The notes under the pieces were generated by a model. That model made no database searches, was not told where the DNA came from, and worked only from the letters and a program-made list of their open reading frames with translations. Position numbers and translations under genes: made by a program. A stretch of DNA of 64,000 bases from Streptomyces sp. NBC_00483 (GTDB taxonomy: Bacteria; Actinomycetota; Actinomycetes; Streptomycetales; Streptomycetaceae), in contig NZ_CP107880.1 of NCBI RefSeq assembly GCF_036013745.1, positions 8,432,001-8,496,000 on the forward strand, read 5' to 3'. This document shows, one piece after another, positions 16,423 through 24,073 of the stretch. Position 1 is the stretch's first letter; each line of letters begins with the position of its first letter.

Positions 16423-17709
16423 TCAGTCCTCCAGTGCCTGGTCGAGGCCGTCGAGGATCGTGCCCGCCGCGTCCTCGCTGGATCGCTGGCCGGAGTAGAC
16501 GGCCGAGAAGTTCTGGTCCACCACCTCCTGGAACGAGGTGATCGTCGCGCCCGACCCCAGATAGCGTCCGAACGAGCGGGCGTGCGGCAGCTGGTCGGTG
16601 TAGGCCTTCTGCGACGCCGGTACGTCCACGGTCTCGAGCGTCGTCTTCGACGCCGGGAGCTGGTCGTAGGTCTTGAACGTCGTGGCGCTCATCAGGTACT
16701 TGACCACCTTCCACGCCGCGCCGGGGTGCGCGGTGTTGCGGTTGATCCCGAGCGCGCGGCCGCCGAGGTGCGTGGCGCCGGTCTTCAGCCCCTCGGGCAT
16801 CACGGCGGCCCTCAGCTCCGTGCCCGATTTCTTGGCCTGCTGCCGCAGGGGTGCGAACGTGGACGGCGGCAGATAGCTCATCGCGCAGCTGCCGCGGGCG
16901 AGGCCGTTGACGATGGTGGGGTCGCTGTAGTCCTGCACCGCCTTGTTGCCGGCGGGGGTGGCGCCGGAGCGGAACAGGCCGGCGAAGTAGTCGATCGTGC
17001 GCGTCAGTTGGCGACGCGAGACGCCGGTTGTCCAGTTGCCGTCCGCGTCCTTCTTCACGAGCGTGCTGCCGTGCGACCAGAGGAAGTAGTTGATGGCGAA
17101 CCACTGGGCGCTCGTGACGGACCCCGAGCCGGGGAAGCAGAACCCCTTGGTCGCGCCGGAGCCGTGTGCGCTGATCCGTTTGGCGTCGGCGGCCAACTCC
17201 TCCCACGTCGTGGGCGGGTGGGTGATGCCGGCGTCGGCGAGCGCCTTCGGGTTATGGACCAGGGCCATGGTGTCCGCGGTCCAGGGCATGGCCCAGGTCT
17301 TGCCCTCGAATCGGGTCGCGTCCGTGGCGAGGAGGCCGCTCGCGCCGGCCGGCGGATCCTTGTCGAGGTAGGAGTCCAGCGGCAGCAGGATCCTCGGCCT
17401 GGCCAGGAACTGGACGTCGCTGTAGCCGATCTGGTCGATGTCGGGGCCCGAGCCCGAGTTGGCCTCGCGTGCGAACTGCTGCACGTTGTTCGGGCTGAGC
17501 GTCTCCAACTCGACCTGGATGTGCGGGTGGCGCTCGTTCCAGGTGTGGATCGCGGCGGCGAGTCCCTTGGTCTCGCTCTCCGGGTCGAACTGCCGCAGCA
17601 CCAGTTTCACCGGGCCGGAACCCGAGTCCGACCCGGAGCCCGAGCAGGCAGTGAGCGGGGCGACGAGGCAGAGCGCCAGGGCGGCCAGCGTCGGTTTCGG
17701 CAGTTTCAT
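16423..17709 (-). CDS. Sugar ABC transporter substrate-binding lipoprotein
   Basis: The 428-residue product starts MKLPKPTLAALALCLVAPL, followed by the lipobox LTAC with Cys22. The mature part is a cluster-B (MalE-like) binding protein with typical segments (VQQFAREANSGSGPDIDQIG, WAMPWTADTMALVHN, YLMSATTFKTYDQLPASK). It is anchored on the outer face of the membrane and delivers sugar to the two permeases downstream. It is the first gene of the operon, and its promoter faces the divergent ROK regulator. A GAGAGG-type ribosome-binding site lies just upstream of the ATG. Confidence 0.93.
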   Translation of the reverse strand: MKLPKPTLAALALCLVAPLTACSGSGSDSGSGPVKLVLRQFDPESETKGLAAAIHTWNERHPHIQVELETLSPNNVQQFAREANSGSGPDIDQIGYSDVQFLARPRILLPLDSYLDKDPPAGASGLLATDATRFEGKTWAMPWTADTMALVHNPKALADAGITHPPTTWEELAADAKRISAHGSGATKGFCFPGSGSVTSAQWFAINYFLWSHGSTLVKKDADGNWTTGVSRRQLTRTIDYFAGLFRSGATPAGNKAVQDYSDPTIVNGLARGSCAMSYLPPSTFAPLRQQAKKSGTELRAAVMPEGLKTGATHLGGRALGINRNTAHPGAAWKVVKYLMSATTFKTYDQLPASKTTLETVDVPASQKAYTDQLPHARSFGRYLGSGATITSFQEVVDQNFSAVYSGQRSSEDAAGTILDGLDQALED

Positions 17710-17760
17710 GATGCCTCTCCCTTGAAGATCATCACTGCGCGGCGGATGCTGGAAGCTAAC

Positions 17761-17778
17761 ACAATCAATTTGATTTGT
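17761..17778. promoter_or_regulatory. AT-rich inverted repeat, candidate ROK operator
   Basis: ACAATCAATTTGATTTGT contains AATCA-ATT-TGATT symmetry in an AT-rich island within otherwise GC-rich DNA. It lies 52 bp upstream of the binding-protein start and upstream of the divergent ROK gene. ROK repressors bind AT-rich palindromes. The assignment is by position. Confidence 0.5.
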
Positions 17779-17895
17779 ACGAGCCCCAGTTGGTGCTTCC
17801 CGCCCCGACCTGCTGGTTTCTCATCTAGGATCTGGCGCACCCCGCGCACCGTTGCGGATCAAGGATGTTCGGCCCCCGTGGAGGTGCAGATCAGG

Positions 17896-19113
17896 ATGGA
17901 ACGACGTGGCTCCAACCTTCCGCGCGTCGGCGACTACAACCAGCTGCTCGTGCTGGACCTGGTGCGGCGCGGCGCGTGCATCAGTCGCGTCGAACTCACG
18001 CGGCGCACCGGCCTGTCGGGGCAGACCGTCTCCAACATCTGTGCGCGGCTCGTCGGCGCCGGACTCATCGAGCCCGCGGGGCGCACGGAGGTCGAGACCG
18101 GGGCGCGCAGGACGATGTTCAGGGTGGTGCCCGGCGGCCGGTACTCCGTCGGCCTGCACATCGACCCGGCCCGGATGACGGCGGTCCTGCTGAACCTTGC
18201 CGGAGAGGTGGTGGACCGGGCCTCCATCGCCACCCCGACCACGGACGGCCCCGAGGATGCGCTGGACGCGATCGTCGACGCCGTCGACGACCTCGCGCGC
18301 CGCAACCGGGTCCCACGCCAGCGCCTTTCGGGCCTCGGTGTCTCAACCCCCGGTCCAGTCCTGGCCGATGCTGTCGTCGGGCCGCCCAACCTGCGGGGCT
18401 GGGGCGTGGTGCGCCTGCGCGAGGAACTGGAGCGACGCACCGGCCTCCCCGTCGTGTTGGAGAAGGACACCATCGCCGCGGCCACGGGTGAACTCTGGGC
18501 GGGCGGCGGCGCGTTCACTGACTTCGCCTTCGTCTACCTGGGCACCGGAATCGGCGCGGGCGTCGTTCTGGACGGCGAGGTGAAACGCGGCTCCTCCAAC
18601 AACCTCGGCGAGATCGGCCACCTCAGCGGCGACCCCGACGGCCCGCGATGTTCCTGCGGCGGCCGCGGCTGCATCGCGCTCACTTGCGCGCCGGCCCATT
18701 TGGTCGCGGCCGCCGTCGATCTCGGCGCACTCGCCCCTGTCGATCTCCAGGACCATCTCGGCGTAGAGACCGCACTCACTCGACTCTGCGCGCTCGCCGA
18801 CGCCGGTGACGCGAATTGCACAGCCATCGTCGAACGGTCGGCGCGAGCCATCGGCCGCGCGGCGGGCCAGCTCGCGAACGTCCTGGATCTCGCCACGGTC
18901 GTGCTCGGCGGACCCAACTGGTCTGCCCTGTCCGCCATTTACCTCAGGGTGGTCCCTCCCATCGCCGCGTCCTTGCTGACGGTCGGCAACGTCCACGGTG
19001 TCCAGGTGTGCGGCACGACGCTGGGCGAGGACGGCGGGGCGATCGGGGCGGCGTCTCTGGTGATGTCGTCGATGGCCTCCGCACGGTCGGAGCGGTTGTT
19101 TCTTCCTGGGTGA
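17896..19113 (+). CDS. ROK-family transcriptional regulator
   Basis: This regulator is 405 residues from ATG 17896 (in-frame GTGs at 17878 and 17884 are alternatives). The N-terminal winged helix spans about 12-70 (ISRVELTRRTGLSGQTVSNI). The ROK sugar-kinase-like domain contains EKDTIAAATGELW, YLGTGIGAGVVLDGE and the zinc site CSCGGRGC. ROK repressors are released by a sugar or sugar phosphate. Divergence from the binding-protein gene makes it the evident local regulator of the sulfatase/mannosidase operon. It does not look like a kinase, because the HTH domain is complete. Confidence 0.92.
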   Translation: MERRGSNLPRVGDYNQLLVLDLVRRGACISRVELTRRTGLSGQTVSNICARLVGAGLIEPAGRTEVETGARRTMFRVVPGGRYSVGLHIDPARMTAVLLNLAGEVVDRASIATPTTDGPEDALDAIVDAVDDLARRNRVPRQRLSGLGVSTPGPVLADAVVGPPNLRGWGVVRLREELERRTGLPVVLEKDTIAAATGELWAGGGAFTDFAFVYLGTGIGAGVVLDGEVKRGSSNNLGEIGHLSGDPDGPRCSCGGRGCIALTCAPAHLVAAAVDLGALAPVDLQDHLGVETALTRLCALADAGDANCTAIVERSARAIGRAAGQLANVLDLATVVLGGPNWSALSAIYLRVVPPIAASLLTVGNVHGVQVCGTTLGEDGGAIGAASLVMSSMASARSERLFLPG

Positions 19114-19258
19114 TCGGCGGTGCGGTCGGAGGCGAGTGGACCGGGGGAGCCCTGCCGGCTCCCCGCCGACGCATTCCGGCGCGACGCCGAGGGACGTGTC
19201 CGGCACATGCAAATCGTGTGCCGCTCGAGAACTCATCGCTGCTGGTCAAGCGGAACTC

Positions 19259-19510
19259 TGCGCCTGCCGAGAACTCCCCGCGACGGATTTCTCAAGTTTG
19301 TCCCTGTGCGTGCCGAAACCCCGTCCAGCCAGGTCGGGCCGCTGAGCGGTGGTACTCGTGGAGGATGCCTCCGAGGCGGTCGCGGTGGCGGATGTCGAGG
19401 TGGGTGTGCGGGATCGGGTCCGTGCTTGATGCCGAGGGTGGTGAGCTCGCCGTGGATGCGGCGGTAGCCCCAGGACGGGTTTTCGCCGGCCAGGCGCAGG
19501 CCGGCTCATC
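19259..19510 (-). mobile_element. Internally deleted remnant of the recurring integrase-type IS
   Basis: The end repeat TGCGCCTGCCGAGAACTCC starts at 19259 and matches the ends of the copies at 22869 and 32588. On the minus strand, ENPSWGYRRIHGELTTLGIK (mid-transposase) is joined directly to IRHRDRLGGILHEYH (C-terminus) in another frame, so most of the catalytic core is deleted. The sequence just left of it (about 19218-19258) resembles another eroded copy of the same end. Confidence 0.75.
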
Positions 19511-19643
19511 TGCCGGACGCCCTGACGATCCTCCGCGCGCCTGGTGTCATGTCCGCCACCCACACCCCATCCGGCTGTGCATCGACGTGACGAGCGGGGT
19601 GCGGCGCGTACCGCGGCAGACCCCGCTCGGGGGCGGGCGATCG

Positions 19644-22127
19644 CTAGGCGATCACCAGGGAAGTGGGCTCGTTGCTCAAGCCCAGGGGTGTGGTTGCCGA
19701 GACCGTGTTGGTCGTCGTGTCCACGCGGATGATCGTGCTGGACGTGTTGTTGGCGACCCATATGTCGGTGCCGTCGCCGATGATGCCGGTGGGTATGTGG
19801 CCGACCGTGAGGGTGCCGGTCACGGTCGGGCGGGACGTGTCGATGATCGACAGGGTGTCGTCGTTGGCGTTGGTGACGTACGCGTGCGAGCCGTCGCCGG
19901 TGAAGGCCACGTTCCACGGGGCGAGGCCGGTGGTGATGCGTTTGGTGACCCTGCCGGTGGCGGTGTCCACCACGGCTACCCGGTTGTCCATCGGCAGGGT
20001 GACGTAGCAGAACCTGCCGTCGGGGCTCAGCGTGGCGCCGCGGGCGCGGGACAGCTCGCGCAGGACGGTCAGCCGATGGCCGTCCGCCGCGTCCAGCACG
20101 TACAGGCCGTTGCTGCAGGGAACGTACAGACGGGAGCCGTCGGGTGACACCGCGACCGTGTACGGGGCCTCACCGGCCTGGTACGTGGCGGTCACCGTGT
20201 CGGTCGCGACGTCGATCACCGAGATGTCCCGCGAGCCGCCGGAGCCGGTGTCCGGGCCGGTGTCGGCCACGTATACGCGGGTGCCGTCCGGCGAGGCGGC
20301 GAGACCGTGCGGGTACACACCCACGGTGATCTTCTTCGTGATCTTGTTCGTGGACCGGTCGACCACCGCGACCGTGTTCGTGCCGGAGTTCGCCACGTAC
20401 ACCTTGCCCGCGGCGGCCGTGATGCCGTACGGGTTGGTGAACCCCTTGACCGCGGCGATCAGGGTGCCGGACGACCGGTCGAGGATCGCGAGTCCGCCGC
20501 CGAGCGACGCGACATACACGGCGGGCGTGGTCGTGTCCGCCGCGGCGTCCAGGTGGCTTTGGCTGGACACCGCCTCCATGATGCCGGGGAAGTTGGTGCC
20601 CTTGCCGCGGTCGGGATAGTCGTCGCGGGCGCTGGTGCGCACCTCGTCCAGGCGGCTGGGCGAGTCGCGCAGGGCGCCGCCCCGGCGCCTGCCCGGGTTC
20701 TTCTGGGACGGCATGGGGGACGGTGACTGCTGCTGGTGCGGCGGCGTCTGGCCGGTGCCGGGAAGGGTCGGCGCGGGCAGGTTCCCGGCCTCGTACTCCG
20801 CCAGCCAGAACGACGGCAGCGTAGGCGGCATGGGCGGGAACCGCTTGTTCACCTTCATGCCGAGCGCGGACGTCAGGTCGCCGAAGGTCTCGCGCCGCCA
20901 GTCCGTGATGTTGGCCGCGCGCACGCCGGTGACCTGTTCCAGGAACTGCAGGACGGACGTGTGGTCGAACGCCTCGCTCGCCACGTGCCCGCCGCGCGTC
21001 CACGGTGAAACGATCGTGCAGGGCACCCGGAAGCCGCCGCCGATGGGCAGCCCACCCACGAACTCGTGCGGCGTGCCGGCCGGCGGCGTGGGCGGCGGCA
21101 CATGGTCGAACAGCCCGTCGTTCTCGTCGTAGTTGATGATGAAGACGGTCTTGGAGAACAGGTTCGGGTCGGACGCGACGGCCTCGAGCTTGCGCGCCAC
21201 GAAGTCCGCCGCGGCGGCCGGGAGATACGCCGGGTGGGAGGACTGTTCCGACGTCGGGATGATCCACGAGACGGCGGGCAGCCGGCCGCGCTTGACGTCG
21301 TACTCGAACTGATCCGCCGGGCCGATCCGCATGCCCCGCGTGTGCAGCGGCGAGCCGGGTCTGGCGTCCTGGAACGTCTGGAAGAACTCCAGCGGGTTGC
21401 AGCCGTAGTCGTCCTCGTCCTGGTAGACGCGCCAGCTCACCCCCGCCTCCTCCAACTGCTCGGGGTAGGACTTCCAGCGGTACGGCTGCGGCACGGTGTT
21501 GTTGATGATCGGGCCGCCCGCCGTGCCGTCCGGATCGATGGTGCCGGACATGAGGTAGAGGCGGTTGGGCCAGGTGGGGCCCATGAGCGAGCAGAAGTAG
21601 CCGTCGCACAAGGTGAACGCGTGGGCCAGTGCGTAGTCGAAGGGTATGTCCTGCCATTCGTAGTAGCCCATGGTGTACGGCCCGACCGCGTCGCCATCGG
21701 CTCGCCGGTGAGCGGGCAGCCAGTTGTCCATCTTGCCGTTGTTCCAGGCCTCGTGCTGCACGGACCAGGCGTGGCTGGTGGAGGGGATGGCCTGGGCGCT
21801 CGTACGGTGCGTGTCCAGGTGCCAGGGCAGCAGGTAACCATCCGGATTCTTCGGATCCGGTTGATAGAAAACGGACTTGCCGTCAGGGAGTCTCAGCGCC
21901 TGCGGGTCGTCGAATCCGCGGACCCCGGCCAGCGAGCCGAAGTAGTGGTCGAACGAGCGGTTCTCCAGCGTCAGGATGACCACGTGCTCGATGTCGCCCA
22001 GGGAACCGGGCTTGCCGGTCGCGGCTGCCGCCGCTTGCAGATTGGGCGGCAGGTACGAGGCGATGAGCGTGCCGGCGGCGGTGCCTGCCAGGGACCCGAG
22101 CAGTCGACGGCGTGTGATCTCGGGCAT
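19644..22127 (-). CDS. Tat-exported phospholipase C/phosphoesterase fused to a YVTN beta-propeller
   Basis: ATG 22127 begins a Tat signal (RRRLLG, residues 6-11, then a hydrophobic stretch to about 37). Residues 45-440 are a bacterial phospholipase C/acid phosphatase domain of the phosphoesterase family. Its motifs are LTLENRSFDHYFG (53-65), SHAWSVQHEAWN, TWPNRLYLMSG, YDENDGLFDHV and PWTRGGHVASEAFDH. A Pro/Gln/Ser-rich linker follows, then about 285 residues of repeated blades (VYVANSGTNTVAVVDRSTNK, VYVADTG, SHAYVTNANDDTLSIID) forming a seven-bladed YVTN propeller. At 827 residues it is far longer than plain PlcC (about 500). It is secreted folded and probably binds a surface or cofactor through the propeller. 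It is monocistronic. Confidence 0.9.
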   Translation of the reverse strand: MPEITRRRLLGSLAGTAAGTLIASYLPPNLQAAAAATGKPGSLGDIEHVVILTLENRSFDHYFGSLAGVRGFDDPQALRLPDGKSVFYQPDPKNPDGYLLPWHLDTHRTSAQAIPSTSHAWSVQHEAWNNGKMDNWLPAHRRADGDAVGPYTMGYYEWQDIPFDYALAHAFTLCDGYFCSLMGPTWPNRLYLMSGTIDPDGTAGGPIINNTVPQPYRWKSYPEQLEEAGVSWRVYQDEDDYGCNPLEFFQTFQDARPGSPLHTRGMRIGPADQFEYDVKRGRLPAVSWIIPTSEQSSHPAYLPAAAADFVARKLEAVASDPNLFSKTVFIINYDENDGLFDHVPPPTPPAGTPHEFVGGLPIGGGFRVPCTIVSPWTRGGHVASEAFDHTSVLQFLEQVTGVRAANITDWRRETFGDLTSALGMKVNKRFPPMPPTLPSFWLAEYEAGNLPAPTLPGTGQTPPHQQQSPSPMPSQKNPGRRRGGALRDSPSRLDEVRTSARDDYPDRGKGTNFPGIMEAVSSQSHLDAAADTTTPAVYVASLGGGLAILDRSSGTLIAAVKGFTNPYGITAAAGKVYVANSGTNTVAVVDRSTNKITKKITVGVYPHGLAASPDGTRVYVADTGPDTGSGGSRDISVIDVATDTVTATYQAGEAPYTVAVSPDGSRLYVPCSNGLYVLDAADGHRLTVLRELSRARGATLSPDGRFCYVTLPMDNRVAVVDTATGRVTKRITTGLAPWNVAFTGDGSHAYVTNANDDTLSIIDTSRPTVTGTLTVGHIPTGIIGDGTDIWVANNTSSTIIRVDTTTNTVSATTPLGLSNEPTSLVIA

Positions 22128-22868
22128 GGGTGAGACCTTTCTGGCACGACAGTCGGGACGCGTTTCCCCGAGCGGACAGCAGGACTTTCGATTACTCGGC
22201 CGCATGCGGATGCCTGACCTGCTCCGGTCCGCGGCTGCGGTGACGTGGGGAACGAGAGATGACTTCGATGACCATTACACGGATGTGCCGCGAGGGGCAG
22301 TTGCGTGATCGGACTTTGCGGGCTTTTTGCGCACAGGCTGAGGGCCTGTCACCTCGTGTTGTATGCGGGTCGCGGGAGTGGCCGTAACGTGCCGTTCCGG
22401 TAGGGGACTTGACGGGGCGCTCCTCTGCGGCGGCGTCGCGGCCGCTCGCGTTCTGCGACCGCTGCGGCGTCGATCGGAGTCATCCACTCCGGGCTCCGGC
22501 CCCCTTTACTCGGGTGTACGGGTTCTAGCTGATCCGGGGGTTTGCTCCGGCACCGGGATGGTGCCTGCATAGATGAACGGCCCCGGGCGTGAGCGTCACG
22601 TCGACGTGAAGGAAGAATCCTGAGGCGCGTGCGACTGAACTTGCCTCACGGTGAGGGAAGTTGCCAGGATCGGGGCCAGGGTTCGGGCATCGGGGGAGGG
22701 GCGGCGATCGTGCGTGCGTGCGTGGGTGGTCAGGGCAGGGCGGCAGGGCGGCAGGGCGAGCGCGAGGCGGAGGCTCTGGAGCAGGGGTTGGCGATCGCCG
22801 GCTGGCAGGGAGTGCCGGATCTTTCCTCGTGTGCCGGACGCGGTGACGTCCGTCGTCTTGTGCAGCGT
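22128..22868. other. Gene-free stretch left of IS copy at 22869
   Basis: No credible coding sequence, RNA gene or extended repeat was recognised. A short hairpin (ACAGGC-TGAGG-GCCTGT) lies near 22334. The stretch upstream of the phospholipase should contain its promoter, but no convincing -35/-10 pair stands out. Confidence 0.5.
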
Positions 22869-24070
22869 TGCGCCTGCCGAAAACCTCATCCGTCGAGGTC
22901 AGGCAGCATGTCGGTATTCGTGGAGTATGCCTGCGAGGTGGTCGTCGGCGTATGTTCAGGTGCGCGATTCGGTCGGGGTCGGTAATCGGTTCTGGTAATG
23001 CCCGCAGCGGGGTTGCCTGATTCATCGCCTGGTGGGGCGGTGCTTGTTGTGATGGGCCTCGAACTCGCGTAGAGCGTGGCGCAGGTGGTTCTCGTTCCAG
23101 ATGAGCGTGCGGTCGAGGAGTTCGTGGCGGCAGGTCTGTATCCAGCGTTCCATGATCGAGTTCATGCGCGGGACGCGGATGCCGCTGAGGACGATCGCGA
23201 TGCCGGCCTGGTTGAGGATCTGGTCGAACAGGGCGGGGAACTTCGCGTCGCGGTCGCGGATCAGGTACTTGACCTTGGTGCTTGCTTGTTCGAGGTCCAT
23301 GGCGAGGTTCCTCGCGGCTTGGGTGACCCAGTCAGCGGTGGGGTGGGCGGTGGTGCCGAGTATGCGGATGCGGCGGGTCGCGTGTTCGATGACGGCGAGC
23401 ATGTACTGGCGCTTGCCGGTCAGGGTGACGGTCTCAATGAAATCCGCCGCCAGGAGGGTGCCGGCCTGGGAGCGGAGGAAGGCGGCCCAGGTCGTGGTGG
23501 TCCGGTCTGGGGTCGGGTCGATGCCCTCGGCTTTCAGGATTTCCCGGACGGTGGAGGCGGCGATCTTGATGCCGAGGGTGACGAGCTCACCGTGGATACG
23601 GCGGTAGCCCCAGGACGGGTTCTCGCGGACCAGGCGCAGGATGAGCAGGCGGATGGAGCGCACGGTGCGCGGCCGACCCGGCCGATGCGGCAGGGAGGCA
23701 TTCGCGTGGTGTTGTTTGATCGGGTCGCGGTGCCATCGCAGCACGGTGTCGGGTCGCACGAGCAACCGCAGGCTGCGCAGGAGCCGGCGCGGGAGGGGGT
23801 GGAGAAGCGCGGCGAGGAAGGCCCGGTCTGCTGGTCTGAGCTTCACCCGGGTGTCCCCGAGTTGACGTTGCAGGACGGTGATCTGGTGGCGCAGGGTGAG
23901 GATCTCGGCGTTTTTGGCTCGGCCGCTCATGGGGAGCAGTCGTAGCAGGGCGAAGACGTTGGCCATGGTCAGGTAGGCGAGCCGGAGCCGCACGTCGATC
24001 GTCATGCTCTGATGGTCGGCGATGTCAGCGGGCTGGGTGGCCTGCGCGGACAGGGATTTCGCCAGGCGCA
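22869..24070 (-). mobile_element. Integrase-type IS copy, full length (about 1.2 kb) but with dead transposase
   Basis: The left end TGCGCCTGCCGAAAACC (22869) and the right end TGCGCCTGGCGAAATCCC (minus strand from 24070) form imperfect inverted repeats. The element contains the transposase pseudogene 22899-24005. No clear target duplication is visible. It ends 3 bp from the stop codon of the exonuclease-TerD gene, so insertion occurred immediately behind that gene. It belongs to the same family as the copy at 32588 and the fragments at 19259, 25975, 26331, 30019 and 40790. Confidence 0.82.
22899..24005 (-). pseudogene. Integrase-core (DDE) transposase, frameshifted twice near the C-terminus
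   Basis: From ATG 24005 the frame encodes the N-terminal region (VFALLRLLPMSGRAKNAEI, LRHQITVLQRQLG), the mid HTH region (ENPSWGYRRIHGELVTLGIK) and the rve core. The core includes AADFIETVTLTGKRQYMLAV with the first Asp, LIRDRDAKF, and PRMNSIMERWIQTCRHELLD with the catalytic Glu. It stops at 23022 after NKHRP. Shifting frame restores HQAMNQATPLRALPEPI, and a second shift restores DDHLAGILHEYRHAA with a stop at 22899. The two indels should inactivate or trim the C-terminus. The family is the single-frame IS3/IS481-like integrase group. The exact ISfinder name is unknown. Confidence 0.82.
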
Positions 24071-24073
24071 AGG

